From Calothrix sp. PCC 7716 (GTDB lineage Bacteria; Cyanobacteriota; Cyanobacteriia; Cyanobacteriales; Nostocaceae): a DNA stretch of 64,000 nucleotides. A program made the translations under genes and the position numbers. A model generated the notes under the pieces. That model had not been told where the DNA came from. It saw nothing but the letters and a program-made list of their open reading frames with translations, and did no database searches. Positions 1 to 9,392 of this stretch are shown piece by piece; the first letter of the stretch is position 1, and every line of letters begins with the position of its first letter. The DNA is taken from contig NZ_AP025018.1 of assembly GCF_019977735.1 (NCBI RefSeq), positions 7,258,580 through 7,322,579 of the forward strand, read 5' to 3'.

Positions 1-2
1 TC

Positions 3-158
3 CATGCAGAGCAAAAGCTTTTTCCTGGAATCAATTTTATTAATAATTTAGCAGGTATAGATAATCCATTTAGGCAAGCAGCGTTACAAGTTGCTAGAGG
101 ACGCAAAAGAACTGGTGGATTTGCTGTGTTACAAGGTCAGAACTGGTTAGATATTTAG
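3..158 (+). CDS. C-terminal end of an unrecognised protein (5' part outside window)
   Basis: One reading frame is open from the left edge to a TAG at 156-158 and encodes 51 residues ending in GQNWLDI. The fragment is rich in Asn, Gln, Arg and Gly, with the run ARGRKRTGG near its middle. I do not recognise the family. The other two plus-strand frames stop within the first 50 bases. The stop lies only about 15 bp before a solitary insertion-sequence end, so the true C-terminus could have been altered by a past insertion. Confidence 0.45.
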   Translation, partial: HAEQKLFPGINFINNLAGIDNPFRQAALQVARGRKRTGGFAVLQGQNWLDI

Positions 159-173
159 CTTTTTAAGGTAATT

Positions 174-205
174 ATTGGACTTTGGACAAAAAAGGTTTGC
201 TTACG
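174..205 (+). repeat. Solitary IS terminal repeat
   Basis: This copy of the sequence TTGGACTTTGGACAAA, followed by a GGTTTGC segment, matches the left end of the complete IS that begins at 387 and has the same orientation. No transposase lies between the two copies. It is probably the end of an older, mostly deleted copy or a small non-autonomous element. The 181 bp between it and the IS hold no other feature I can see. Confidence 0.6.
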
Positions 206-386
206 TACTAATGTCCTAAGAAAATTTAATCATTTTTAATTATGCTTCCAGTTTATTGTATTAATTTTGCTGAACATTAACGTGAACTAATGCGAACTTA
301 GGTACTGTTTTGTTGAGTTATAAAAATAGCTATCAGTATCTCAATACATTGTATTATCAGAACATACTATGTACCAAATCTACTGA

Positions 387-2180
387 TTTGGACTTTGGAC
401 AAAATAATAAGTTTGCGAACAATGTTTGTGAGCTAAAAAAGGACGCAGTTTTTTATCCCAGTTATGAGATTAACTGAGTAAAACAAGTATATTTGCAGAA
501 AAACTACGCAGCTTTAGGCTGTGAAATGTTTGATTTTTGACTTTTTTTGATAACAGGATGCTTAACTCTTTTAGTCTGGGTCTGACCCCTCACCCTACCA
601 GTCGCATTTCCTCGGGGTTTTGGCGAATTTCCTGGTTTTCCGACCTCCGAAATAATTCTTTGGAAGTCACGTTGTACGGTACTGGGAGAAATAATTTTAT
701 CATTGTTTTGCTTTTGATAGCGCTCCCACGGTCTTGGTAAATAGTTAGATAATTCTTTTGCAGCCCATAATTGTACGTAGGCGAGCATTACTAAACGTAT
801 CCAATTTTCTTCGCGCTTTACGTCGGTAGTTTGGAAATTAGTCATTAGTAAACGTTGCTTTTTAAATCTAAACATATGTTCTATGTCAAACCGTTGCCGA
901 TAGCAAGAATAGACTTCTGCAAGCGTAATACGTCCGCGTTGCTCACCCATAACTATCAACCACATCGGTTTCCAAACCGCACAGCCAGTATCATCGGTAA
1001 CATGAACCCGTACTAGAGTAAATGGGCATTTATACATTTGTTCTTGTTGAGTTCCCCTCATCAACATATGGTGCCAAGCCTTGAGGGTTACTGTGAATTG
1101 GCGACCTTTCTTGCTAGTGCTCTTGAATTGTGTTGTCTCGTCAGGCGGGTGCCAAGTCTCTTCAAGGGCAAGGTCGAAACGTTCAGCAAATTTTTTTGGA
1201 CACCCGCGTTTCTTCTCTTCTTGTTGTGCAGGTGGTGAAGAGTAAAAAATTCGATTACTACGAACTCTGGTAATTACAACCAAATTTTTGTGTTTGGATG
1301 AATTAAATAGGAATGAGCGTTGACTATAAGCACTATCAGCAGTTAATACTGATAATTTACCGTGCCACGGAAGCGATTCATCTGACATCAATGCGTTAAT
1401 TTGGTTAATGCCAACACTTATACCTTTCTTATCAGTTGGAACTCTTTCTCCCGACAGTGGAATTGACCAAGGCGCCGACTGGTGGGAGTCTTTTTCAGGT
1501 AACAGCGACACGAATGAAAAAGAATGACCAACACCGATGGATTTATTACCTGCAATAGTATTTGGCTGGTAAATATAACCTCTTTCAGGTAAGGTTGGAG
1601 AGTAAGGGCGCGGGTGAGGAGTTGTATCCGTTGCAAATAAGTAAAAAGAGCGTTTTTCCGGTTGGGGCGTAACTTCAGCAATTAGTCGAGTTAAATTTTT
1701 TAGCTTTTTTCTCTTCTTTTTCTTATCATCGTTGAAATTAAATGATTTTTCAATTGCCTTGTAGATTGAGCTATAAGTCCTTTCAAATAAAGGACTTATA
1801 GATAACTCAACAGGGGAAGAAGCGCCGTTTGAGTTACTAGCCAAAGCATCAATTAAATCAATAATACTATCACTGTAAGATTTAAACAATTTACGTAAAT
1901 GTTGCCGAAAAGAGCGGAATTGCGCTATTAATTGATTATTGTTTATTACTTGCATAGCCATCAGTTGTTTTGGTATGTAGTTCGTTTCTGATAATACTAT
2001 GTATTGATATACTCACCCTGATGGCTATTTTTATAACTAACAACTTAGAGCAAAAGTTTTTATTAGTTCATATCAACTACTGGGAAGTCAATCTAATAAA
2101 ATGAAAAATATAAATGAAAACAACGTAAATGTTCTTCGCAATATTAGTGCGCGAACGTACTATTTTGTCCAAAGTCCAAA
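387..2180 (-). mobile_element. Complete IS element with about 30-bp inverted terminal repeats (IS4/IS701-like)
   Basis: The outer 30 bases at 387-416 and the reverse complement of 2151-2180 agree at 27 positions, beginning TTTGGACTTTGGACAAAATA. The element is about 1.79 kb and carries a single transposase gene in the leftward orientation, with about 120 bp after its stop and 220 bp before its start. I found no convincing target-site duplication, so this copy may be old or may have recombined with the related end at 174. Confidence 0.75.
504..1961 (-). CDS. DDE transposase of the IS at 387-2180
   Basis: This 485-residue transposase belongs to the broad IS4/IS701-like cyanobacterial group. Three acidic segments fit a DDE active site: ATDTTP near residue 112, LTADSAYS near residue 206, and YRQRFDIEHMFRFKKQR near residue 355, where Glu follows a conserved Tyr-Arg context. 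The C-terminal 50 residues are rich in Lys, Arg, Gly and Pro and probably contact DNA. The reading frame is intact, so the element could still be mobile. The start codon Met-Ala-Met offers two ATG choices six bases apart. The call as a transposase is secure; the exact family is not. Confidence 0.85.
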   Translation of the reverse strand: MAMQVINNNQLIAQFRSFRQHLRKLFKSYSDSIIDLIDALASNSNGASSPVELSISPLFERTYSSIYKAIEKSFNFNDDKKKKRKKLKNLTRLIAEVTPQPEKRSFYLFATDTTPHPRPYSPTLPERGYIYQPNTIAGNKSIGVGHSFSFVSLLPEKDSHQSAPWSIPLSGERVPTDKKGISVGINQINALMSDESLPWHGKLSVLTADSAYSQRSFLFNSSKHKNLVVITRVRSNRIFYSSPPAQQEEKKRGCPKKFAERFDLALEETWHPPDETTQFKSTSKKGRQFTVTLKAWHHMLMRGTQQEQMYKCPFTLVRVHVTDDTGCAVWKPMWLIVMGEQRGRITLAEVYSCYRQRFDIEHMFRFKKQRLLMTNFQTTDVKREENWIRLVMLAYVQLWAAKELSNYLPRPWERYQKQNNDKIISPSTVQRDFQRIISEVGKPGNSPKPRGNATGRVRGQTQTKRVKHPVIKKSQKSNISQPKAA

Positions 2181-2232
2181 ATGCATAACATGTCATTAAA
2201 TCTGGTGACAGGCACCTATTTTACACATGGGA

Positions 2233-2267
2233 ACTCTTCTCTCTGTGCCCTCTGTGTCTCTGTGGTA
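2233..2267 (+). repeat. Dispersed CTCTGTGTCTCTGTGGT repeat
   Basis: One copy of an intergenic repeat with the core CTCTGTGTCTCTGTGGT. Other copies are at 33481-33515 (inverse orientation), 33607-33640 and 49024-49053. All lie outside genes, so this is a dispersed family and not part of a coding sequence. Confidence 0.7.
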
Positions 2268-2340
2268 ATAATCTTTACAAAATGATATTTTATACATTAA
2301 TAAAGCTTTTAAAACATCCTCTAAACGGCGCCGTAACTCA

Positions 2341-2455
2341 TATCTTGCAGCAGTCCAAGAAACCGGGCTTCTTGAGAAAGATTTTGCTATAAACCCCTAG
2401 TTTGTCGTAAAGAAGCCCGGTTTCTTTAAGCTTGTTGACAATGCTGCAAGATATA
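2341..2455. repeat. Nested inverted-repeat element
   Basis: An outer inverted repeat (TATCTTGCAGCA at 2341 and TGCTGCAAGATA at 2442) encloses two head-to-head copies of the palindromic motif AAGAAACCGGGCTTCTT (2357-2373 and about 2409-2428). Each inner copy can fold alone, and the two can pair with each other. Related AAGAAACC-GGTTTCTT palindromes occur at 12093-12126 and 15411-15425. The surrounding 2181-2611 interval has no gene. Confidence 0.7.
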
Positions 2456-2611
2456 AGGTAACCACAAAACAAAACTTCCAAATAATTAAACCCACAAAAT
2501 ATAACACATCTAATAATGCATACAAACCATTAATTAAACTCTTGTGGGATGGGCATCCTTGCCCGTCGCCTTTACAAGATGCTTCTACCTGGGCATGACA
2601 CGAGGCATGAA

Positions 2612-3631
2612 TTAAAACTTATAATTTGATTTTATAATATTCATTCCTGCTGTTGCGAACCTTTTGTATGCTTCATCAGCAGCTTGGGTATAGTCAACCA
2701 CATCTTTCACGACTACAGGAGAACTACAATCTTCCAAAAGGTATATTTTCTTAGCTAAATTTGTGTCTGTTTGTTTAATTTCTATTAACAAGTCGTCTAT
2801 TGTCCAAGCGACACAGTGACTTTTTGCTTGTCCACCAATTATGACAATATCATATTGTAAAAGCTGTTTAATCAAACGAGTATTTTTTTCTGCAATTGTA
2901 CGGTTATCAAAGCTTGTGGCAACTTCTGGACGTAATACTGAATAATTTTCGGTTAAAGGATTATTTCCTTTGATTTCAAACTGTGTTTGACTGCTACGCG
3001 CGATTGAATGAAAAAATATTGCTTCTTCTACTGCTGATACTAATGCATGACCAATACCACCTAACATTGAATGATAAGGCCAAACGGTTAGAGGATATTT
3101 GCCGTTTTGTGTTAATTGCTTGACGTAATGATAAGCGTGTTTTTTTAATAATTCGTAATCCCATCCTAAACTAAAGGCAACACCTGGGTTAACTTTCCAT
3201 ATACCTTTGTCAATATCTGCGGGTGTAATATTTGTTGCTGCTGGTGTTGGATTTTGTCCGCTATCATTTACCCAAAATATAGGATGAAATATTTGCATTG
3301 CTGTATGGGTATCTAGCGTTGGTATAATTGTTGTGATTGTCCCTAAGTTACGATAGATAAATTCACATAAGCGGATGTTGTCTTCTACGGCGCCTTTTCC
3401 AGATTGTCCTCCTACGAATAATTCAAACCCTGGAATGCAAAATGTATTTTGTACGTCTATTAATAGTAAGCAAATGCGCTTTTTGTCTTGTGATGCTGGT
3501 TTGATGTTATGTTTTTTTGTCCATTCGTTTGCTTCGGCGCCTAAGATTTGATAGGGGACACGGTAGACTTCGCTTACTGTTTCTGGTTTGAAGTGAGGAG
3601 GGATGGGGAGTTGGCTTGCTGGGGTGTTCAT
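2612..3631 (-). CDS. Isochorismatase-fold cysteine hydrolase, nicotinamidase-like
   Basis: This 339-residue protein belongs to the isochorismatase/nicotinamidase superfamily, which cleaves amide bonds with an Asp-Lys-Cys triad. The nucleophile region is LLIDVQNTF (Asp near residue 59) and the catalytic Cys is in the GGQAKSHC segment near residue 268. LDTHTAM and VWPYHSM resemble the metal-binding Asp-x-His and the Trp-Pro-x-His motifs of nicotinamidases. It is longer than typical nicotinamidases (about 200 residues), with an N-terminal extension and inserts. It may be co-transcribed with the decarboxylase upstream (141 bp gap). The true substrate is unknown; nicotinamide is only one possibility. 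Confidence 0.8.
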   Translation of the reverse strand: MNTPASQLPIPPHFKPETVSEVYRVPYQILGAEANEWTKKHNIKPASQDKKRICLLLIDVQNTFCIPGFELFVGGQSGKGAVEDNIRLCEFIYRNLGTITTIIPTLDTHTAMQIFHPIFWVNDSGQNPTPAATNITPADIDKGIWKVNPGVAFSLGWDYELLKKHAYHYVKQLTQNGKYPLTVWPYHSMLGGIGHALVSAVEEAIFFHSIARSSQTQFEIKGNNPLTENYSVLRPEVATSFDNRTIAEKNTRLIKQLLQYDIVIIGGQAKSHCVAWTIDDLLIEIKQTDTNLAKKIYLLEDCSSPVVVKDVVDYTQAADEAYKRFATAGMNIIKSNYKF

Positions 3632-3694
3632 GAGTGATTTTTGCTACTGATAAAAATAATTTTTAACCTGCTAAACGTCACCATGATAACGTTA

Positions 3695-3716
3695 GAACGG
3701 GCAGGGATGCCCGTTC
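3695..3716. repeat. Palindromic GGGCAGGGATGCCC repeat
   Basis: A near-perfect palindrome centred on GGGCAGGGATGCCC lies between the two leftward genes. Variants of the same repeat occur near 2545, at 18287-18310 and at 45350-45372, all intergenic. It may fold in RNA and affect readthrough between the flanking genes, but no T-run follows it. Confidence 0.65.
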
Positions 3717-3772
3717 CACAAGACAATGTAATCTACACAGACAATTTACAATGTAATCTACAAGACAGGATA

Positions 3773-5404
3773 TTAAATGAGACCGGAGGCTACACGTTTA
3801 AGGGTGGATGATGCATCCATTTTGTCTAGGTGGACATCGAGTATACAAAAACTTTCTGTGTGCAGGGCTGCTTCTTGGAGTGCTATTTCTAGTTCTCCTT
3901 CGGTTTTGACTAAAAAGCCTCGTCCTTTACCTAATAGTTCTGGTAAGCGGCTATAGTTCCACCGTAATATGTTGTTGAATGAGCCGTCGATTATGTAACG
4001 TTCAGTTACATAGCCGTCGTTGTTGAGCAGGATAACTATTGGGTTACAATCAAATCTTGCTGCTGTTGATAGTTCTATTCCTGTCATTTGAAAGGCGCCA
4101 TCACCGACTAGTACTAATGGACGCAGATGGGGTTGCGCTTTTTGGACTCCAATTGCTGCTGGTACGGCAAAACCTAAAGATGCATAATACGCTGGTGAGA
4201 GAAAAGCAGCGCTACGATGTACTGAAAAATCAGCGGCGCCAAATAATGCATCACCAACATCAGCAATGACTATTGTGTCTTTTCCTAGAAATGTATTCAA
4301 GCGTGTGAATAGTCTTTCTGCTGTAACCGGCTGATTTGGGTCTTGGACTTTGTAAATTGGCGCCAGCTTGCAGTTTGGCGGACAATGTAATTCGCGCGGT
4401 GATAAGTCTGGTAATGTTGCAAGTGCGTTTATAAAGTCGGCAAATTGTACATCTTCGTAAACATGGTAGCCAATTGAAAGCTTTTCACTAAAAGCATGGA
4501 TGCAACGCTCACGTTCCAAACGCGCGGTGTAAATGCCAAGGTTCATGTCTGTCATCATTACACCCAACATAATCACGCAGTCGCTGGACTCTACATATTC
4601 ACGCACATCTTGCTGTCCAATACCTCCTTGATAAATACCCAAGTAAGCTGGTTCGACTTCATCAACTACAGATTTTCCTAGAATTGTTGCTGCAACAGGA
4701 ATATTTGACTTGCGAATCAAATCAAGCAAGACATTCTGTAATCTAAAACGATGAATTTCTTCTCCTGCTAAAATTACAGGCTGCTTGGCGTTATTGATTA
4801 AAGTTAAAGCTTCTTTGATAGCAGCTTGCAAGGTTTCTGGGTCACTTTGCGTTTTGGCATGAGTAGGGGTATGGTAACGTCTTCCTGTCACCATTACCAT
4901 GTCACGCGGTAATTCTATATAAACTGGTCGCTTAAACCGCAATGCTGCTGCTAATACACGGTCAATTTCTTCTAGTGCTGTATCTGGGTTATCTAGGACA
5001 GTGGAAGCAACTGTCAATTGTTCAAATACTTTTTTCTGAGTATCAAATTCACGCACCTTGTGGTGAATTAAGGGGTGTCTTAAGCGCTCCTCAATTCCTG
5101 GGGCGCCGCTAATTACTACTACAGGTGATAGTTCTGCGAATCCTTGAGCGGTTGTGTTGGCAATTTTTAAACCTCCAACACCATAGGTTACACAAACTGC
5201 TCCTAACCCCTGAACCCGCGCGTATGCATCAGCCGCAAATCCGGCGCCTTGTTCGTCACAGGTGTTGATTAATTCTAATTCACTCTCTTCAATTAAAGTC
5301 ATGAATTTCAACACGAAATCACCAGGAACGCCAAATATATGGCGAACTCCATGTTCGTGTAGCTGCTGAAGTAGATATTCGCCGATAGTAATTTCTGCGT
5401 TCAT
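3773..5404 (-). CDS. Thiamine-diphosphate 2-oxo acid decarboxylase (pyruvate/indolepyruvate decarboxylase-like)
   Basis: The protein has the three-domain architecture of ThDP-dependent decarboxylases. The N-terminal pyrimidine-binding domain includes the catalytic Glu context NTCDEQGAGFAADAYAR. A central domain follows. The C-terminal domain has the ThDP-Mg motif VGDGAFQMTG, ending in LLNNDGY. The sequence is closer to PDC/IPDC than to acetolactate synthase: it lacks a FAD-type central region I can recognise and has the YGVGGL motif of the decarboxylases. I chose the ATG at 5404 (MNAEITIGEYLL), which starts right at the conserved N-terminus; the alternative at 5428 adds eight residues. It would convert a 2-oxo acid to an aldehyde. 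The substrate cannot be read from sequence. Confidence 0.85.
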   Translation of the reverse strand: MNAEITIGEYLLQQLHEHGVRHIFGVPGDFVLKFMTLIEESELELINTCDEQGAGFAADAYARVQGLGAVCVTYGVGGLKIANTTAQGFAELSPVVVISGAPGIEERLRHPLIHHKVREFDTQKKVFEQLTVASTVLDNPDTALEEIDRVLAAALRFKRPVYIELPRDMVMVTGRRYHTPTHAKTQSDPETLQAAIKEALTLINNAKQPVILAGEEIHRFRLQNVLLDLIRKSNIPVAATILGKSVVDEVEPAYLGIYQGGIGQQDVREYVESSDCVIMLGVMMTDMNLGIYTARLERERCIHAFSEKLSIGYHVYEDVQFADFINALATLPDLSPRELHCPPNCKLAPIYKVQDPNQPVTAERLFTRLNTFLGKDTIVIADVGDALFGAADFSVHRSAAFLSPAYYASLGFAVPAAIGVQKAQPHLRPLVLVGDGAFQMTGIELSTAARFDCNPIVILLNNDGYVTERYIIDGSFNNILRWNYSRLPELLGKGRGFLVKTEGELEIALQEAALHTESFCILDVHLDKMDASSTLKRVASGLI

Positions 5405-5566
5405 AAATTTAGGTATTAGTAGATACAAGTAAATATGTACGTTAGCTAGTAAAAAAGCTGAACATCTGAAGAACTGAGTAATTACCTCAATCTTAAATGT
5501 TCAGCTATAAAAAATTGTTGCAAAAGCAACAAATATTGACTCTTTGTGATATGTACTTTACACGTA

Positions 5567-7153
5567 CTATCCCATAGATACAGTTAAACTGTTGGGTTCA
5601 CCTAAGTTACCTTGCATAACTACACCGCGATTATTTGCCGACATGTGTCGCAAAATAATGTATATTGACTCAATGTTGTCACTGGCGCCTGCTTTGTCAG
5701 CAATTTGCGCTAATGTCATAGGTGCTTTTTCGGTTTGCAATACGTTGATGACTTTTGTTTGTAAGTCCAATATGACTGCCGCAGCTTTTTTACCTGCTTC
5801 TACACCTGGTTGATGGTAAGCGTTTATGTTTACCAAACTTGCATAATAACCAACTGTTCGGTCATATAATGCAATTAAGGCGCCGACAGTACGAGGGTTA
5901 ACTTCGGGAATTGTGACGGTAATTGAGTCACGATGGTTTTCGTATAATGCAGTACGCGAACCTTGGAGGAAACCAGAGAGGTAGTCACCAGAGGTAATAC
6001 CTGGTTCGAGTTCAGGAGATGCTCCCTCACGGTCTTTCAATACTTCAATAAAGGTAAGAAAGAAGTTTGGCACCCCTTCGCGTAACTGTTGAACGTAAGC
6101 GTGTTGGTCGGTAGAGCCTTTATTACCATATACAGCAATACCCTGATGTACGATATTACCGTCAAGGTCTTTTTCTTTTCCTAAAGATTCCATGACGAGT
6201 TGCTGCAAGTAGCGACTAAATAGCAGCAAGCTGTCTTTATAGGGTAGAACGACCATATCCTTCTCACCCTTCCCATTCCCTGCGTAATACCACGCTAAAG
6301 CTAGCATTGCAGCAGGATTTTTCTTGATATCGGCAATGCGTGTGGCATCGTCCATTTCTTTGGCGCCAGAAAGCATCTCTTTAATATCAATGCCTTGAAG
6401 TGCAGCAGGTACTAACCCAACGGTAGACATTTCCGAAGTGCGTCCACCAACCCAATCATACATTGGGAAGCGCATTAGCCAGTTTTCGTTTTTGGCTTGG
6501 TCGTCTAGCTTACTACCTGGCATGGTAATAGCAACGGCGTAATTCGCAAAATCTAAATTTTGTCCCGCATAAGCCTTTTTAACTTCCAACATGCCGTTAC
6601 GCGGTTCGGGAGTACCACCAGATTTAGAGATTACTAAAACTAAAGTACTAGAAAGTTTATTACGTAGATGCGTGAGAATCTTGTCGATGCCAGTTGGGTC
6701 TGTATTATCGATAAAATGAATTGCTAAAGGAGGAAAATCGGGGGCAAGGGCTTCAGCGACAAATTCGGGACCAAGTGCAGAACCACCGATACCGATAGAG
6801 ATAATATCAGTAAAGCGTGCAGCTTTGGGAGGATGAATTCCACCAGTGTGAACTTTTTCCGCGAAAACTTCGATTTGTTCGATTGAACTCACAATTTCTT
6901 GTGTCAGTTCGGGAGTCGGCGCCAAATCAGGATTTCGCAGCCAGTAGTGTCCAACCATGCGGTCTTCGTCGGGGTTTGCAATGGCGCCCTTTTCAAGCTC
7001 CGCCATCGAAGCGAAAGCCTTCTCGAACTTTGGTTGCAACGCCTCTACGAACGCATTATCAAAGCGCATCCGACTAATATCGAGGTAAAACCCCAATCCT
7101 TCGTGGTAATATAACCATTCCTGGTATCGCTGCCAAAGTGTCGAAGCGTCCAT
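5567..7153 (-). CDS. pgi: Glucose-6-phosphate isomerase
   Basis: The enzyme interconverts glucose-6-phosphate and fructose-6-phosphate in glycolysis and the oxidative pentose cycle. The 528 residues match the cyanobacterial Pgi length. Visible landmarks are the sugar-phosphate-binding [14 protein letters not shown], the SKSGGTPE phosphate loop, [11 protein letters not shown], and the catalytic [15 protein letters not shown] segment. The C-terminal tail contains an extra region ([12 protein letters not shown]) that resembles a small winged-helix-like extension. The start at 7153 ([14 protein letters not shown]) is the natural one. The gene stands alone, about 160 bp upstream of the decarboxylase on the same strand. 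Confidence 0.97.
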   Translation of the reverse strand: MDASTLWQRYQEWLYYHEGLGFYLDISRMRFDNAFVEALQPKFEKAFASMAELEKGAIANPDEDRMVGHYWLRNPDLAPTPELTQEIVSSIEQIEVFAEKVHTGGIHPPKAARFTDIISIGIGGSALGPEFVAEALAPDFPPLAIHFIDNTDPTGIDKILTHLRNKLSSTLVLVISKSGGTPEPRNGMLEVKKAYAGQNLDFANYAVAITMPGSKLDDQAKNENWLMRFPMYDWVGGRTSEMSTVGLVPAALQGIDIKEMLSGAKEMDDATRIADIKKNPAAMLALAWYYAGNGKGEKDMVVLPYKDSLLLFSRYLQQLVMESLGKEKDLDGNIVHQGIAVYGNKGSTDQHAYVQQLREGVPNFFLTFIEVLKDREGASPELEPGITSGDYLSGFLQGSRTALYENHRDSITVTIPEVNPRTVGALIALYDRTVGYYASLVNINAYHQPGVEAGKKAAAVILDLQTKVINVLQTEKAPMTLAQIADKAGASDNIESIYIILRHMSANNRGVVMQGNLGEPNSLTVSMG

Positions 7154-7237
7154 AGGGAAATCTCAAGTAAGTTTTATCAACAACAAGTTTAAGGTAAGGA
7201 CTGGCTTATCCCATTCAACCTTATACAGTTTTAAGTC

Positions 7238-7513
7238 TTATGCCATCTGCTCGTCCTTAACATCTGGCATAGGTATAACTCGCAGAAACTTAACAATTTC
7301 ACCCCGTAGCTCAATACCAATAAGGTATCTATCGAGGCTAAATCGGTAAAATATGCCTTCACCATCAATTTGCCGTAACTGTGGTAAGTAGTGCAGTTGC
7401 CCTTTTTGGGGAAACTCCACAAACGCTAAATTATACACTTGCTGGTAAATAGTAGGTTCCAAACGACGTAAATCGTTTAAGAACGACCGCTCATAGCGTA
7501 CTTCGATATTCAC
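7238..7513 (-). CDS. RelE/ParE-superfamily toxin
   Basis: This 91-residue basic protein has the size and the beta-rich pattern of RelE/ParE toxins. It starts with a short strand and a helix (VRYERSFLNDLRRL), then strands around GIFYRFSLDRYLIGIEL, ending VKFLRVIPM. RelE toxins cleave mRNA in the ribosome; ParE toxins poison gyrase. The sequence does not decide between them. It begins 17 bp after the upstream small gene, which fits an antitoxin-first operon. Confidence 0.75.
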   Translation of the reverse strand: MNIEVRYERSFLNDLRRLEPTIYQQVYNLAFVEFPQKGQLHYLPQLRQIDGEGIFYRFSLDRYLIGIELRGEIVKFLRVIPMPDVKDEQMA

Positions 7514-7530
7514 ACAAACATTTCCCCTTT

Positions 7531-7728
7531 CTACGTCATTGTTAGGTATCGCACCGCTTCCTCATGCGTTAATGCATCCCACGGTTGCTGCAATTGTTTA
7601 ACGGACTGTATCGCTTTGAGAACTTTGTAGTCACAATGCAGCGCATACACTACACTCCAAACTAGTTGGAGTTCGTCATCGGTCATTTGTTCTATTAGTC
7701 CATGCAACTGGGGTCGCAGCACACTCAT
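7531..7728 (-). CDS. Small antitoxin-like protein
   Basis: This 65-residue acidic helical protein (MTDDELQLVWSVVYAL in the middle) precedes the RelE-like toxin by 17 bp and is the likely cognate antitoxin. No clear DNA-binding domain is visible, though the first 20 residues could form part of one. The assignment rests mainly on size, order and the partner gene. Confidence 0.65.
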   Translation of the reverse strand: MSVLRPQLHGLIEQMTDDELQLVWSVVYALHCDYKVLKAIQSVKQLQQPWDALTHEEAVRYLTMT

Positions 7729-7990
7729 AAATAAACTCTAAGAACGTAACTAATCTTTATAATTCCCAAAAAATGCATAAAAATAAGTCTTGTTATTCTA
7801 AAGATAATATGTAATGATGAATGGTTTTTACTAGAATCGATACCAACGTAGACGATATTGAATTTGACATTTAAATTGCCAATGTTAATTTCTGTATCTT
7901 TACAAAGTCTATTTTTTGGATACTATTCTTGATAACGTAAAAATTCTTATGTTTAATAAGGCTTCATAACCCAGTAAACGTAAAATCAGT

Positions 7991-9322
7991 ATGCAAAACA
8001 TCGAAAAAACTAGCTTTAACAATCGTATCAAGTCAAAACAAGGGTTTATTCGCAGCAATATCCTCTTTATGGCTCTTTGTAGTATTGGGTTGTTTGTAAC
8101 TGGATGTGGTGGTGGTACTAACACGGGTGGTACTGGCGCCGCAAATCAAGATGCTTCAGGAGGTGCTTCAGGAGGTGCTTCTGGCAACACCGTTAAAATT
8201 ATGTCCAGCTTTCCCCTAACAGGTAGTTCTGTCGGTCAAACCCAAACAATCGTCAACAGTATCAAACAAGCACTCGACGAGACTAACTCAACAGTTTGTG
8301 ATGGTAAGCTCAAAATTGAATATGAGTCTTTAGACGGTGCAACTGCCGCAAGCGGAAAATGGGATGCTGCTAGAGAAGCTGAAAACGCAAATAGAGCAGT
8401 CTCAGACCCCAATGTTGTTGCGTATATCGGTACTTTTAACTCCGGTGCCGCCAAAATTTCAATTCCCATCCTCAACCAAGCCAACTTAGTAATGGTCAGT
8501 CCAGCAAATACCGCTGTGGGCTTAACTAAACCAGGTGGAGAACCAGGGGAACCCGAAAAATACTACCCCAATGGCAAGCGAAATTATGCGCGCGTAGTTC
8601 CTGCTGATGATTTACAAGGTTCTGCAGCAGCAAATTGGGCAAAATCACTCGGAGTCAAAAGAGTTTACATCCTCGATGACCAAGAAGTTTACGGCAAAGG
8701 ACTTGCTGATGTATTTAAAGCTACTGCCAAAAAACTTGGTATCGAAGTTTTAGGACACGAAGGTATTGACGCCAGAGCAACAGACTATAGAGCATTGATG
8801 AATAAAATCAAAGCCGTCAACCCAGATATGATTTATTTTGGTGGTATTACCCAAAATAACGCTGGGCAGTTAATCAAAGATATGCGTAACGTTGGGATGG
8901 CACAAGATAAAGTCAAATTTATGAGTCCTGATGGTACATATGAACAAGCTTTGATTGACGCAGCAGGGAAAGATGCAGAAGGTGTTTTAGCAACCTTTGG
9001 TGGTATTCCACCCAAACAGTTAACAGGCGCCGGTAAAGCATGGTACGACAGCTATAAGAAGAAATTTAACGCTGAACCTGAAGCTTATGCTGCATATGGT
9101 TACGAAGCTGCCAAAGTAGTTATTAATGGTATTGGCAAAGTTTGTAAAAATGACCGTGCGGCTATTCGAGATGCAGTTTTAGGAACTAAAGACTATCAAG
9201 GTATTCTTGGTACTTGGAGTTTTGATGCAAATGGTGATACAACTTTAACCACAATGTCGGGTAATACCGTCAAAAACAGCAAATGGGAATTTGTTACCTT
9301 GCTAGACGCTAAAGCCAAATAA
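7991..9322 (+). CDS. Amino-acid ABC transporter substrate-binding lipoprotein (LivK/NatB type)
   Basis: This 443-residue binding protein of the leucine/isoleucine/valine family captures amino acids in the periplasm for the downstream permease. A 38-residue signal ends in the lipobox FVTGC (lipidated Cys39), followed by a Gly/Thr/Asn/Ala-rich linker. The mature domain starts at NTVKIMSSFPLTG, and VVAYIGTFNSGAA and GHEGIDARATDYRALM are typical family segments. It resembles the NatB component of the cyanobacterial N-I neutral amino-acid system more than urea-binding UrtA. It heads a five-gene operon. A promoter presumably lies in the 262-bp gap upstream; I saw no GTA-N8-TAC NtcA site there. Confidence 0.9.
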   Translation: MQNIEKTSFNNRIKSKQGFIRSNILFMALCSIGLFVTGCGGGTNTGGTGAANQDASGGASGGASGNTVKIMSSFPLTGSSVGQTQTIVNSIKQALDETNSTVCDGKLKIEYESLDGATAASGKWDAAREAENANRAVSDPNVVAYIGTFNSGAAKISIPILNQANLVMVSPANTAVGLTKPGGEPGEPEKYYPNGKRNYARVVPADDLQGSAAANWAKSLGVKRVYILDDQEVYGKGLADVFKATAKKLGIEVLGHEGIDARATDYRALMNKIKAVNPDMIYFGGITQNNAGQLIKDMRNVGMAQDKVKFMSPDGTYEQALIDAAGKDAEGVLATFGGIPPKQLTGAGKAWYDSYKKKFNAEPEAYAAYGYEAAKVVINGIGKVCKNDRAAIRDAVLGTKDYQGILGTWSFDANGDTTLTTMSGNTVKNSKWEFVTLLDAKAK

Positions 9323-9335
9323 GTTTTAACACTAC

Positions 9336-9361
9336 GTAGGGTGGGCCGAAGCCCACCATAC
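9336..9361. repeat. Palindromic GTGGGC-GCCCAC repeat
   Basis: An inverted repeat (GTAGGGTGGGC and GCCCACCATAC) lies between the binding-protein and permease genes. Family members are at 12945-12968, 21099-21122 and 42587-42611, plus the copy split by the IS at 13000. In the operon mRNA it could form a stem that stabilises the upstream message, as is common for binding-protein genes. Confidence 0.7.
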
Positions 9362-9392
9362 ATATAGATAATGACTAACACATAAAACAACT

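Noticed and set aside
537-740. Plus-strand open frame opposite the first transposase
   Set aside because: It lies wholly inside the transposase gene in antisense and has no family character; it is a shadow frame.
7730-7990. NtcA-type operator upstream of the amino-acid transporter
   Set aside because: I looked for GTA-N8-TAC on both strands and found no good match, so no regulatory site is claimed.
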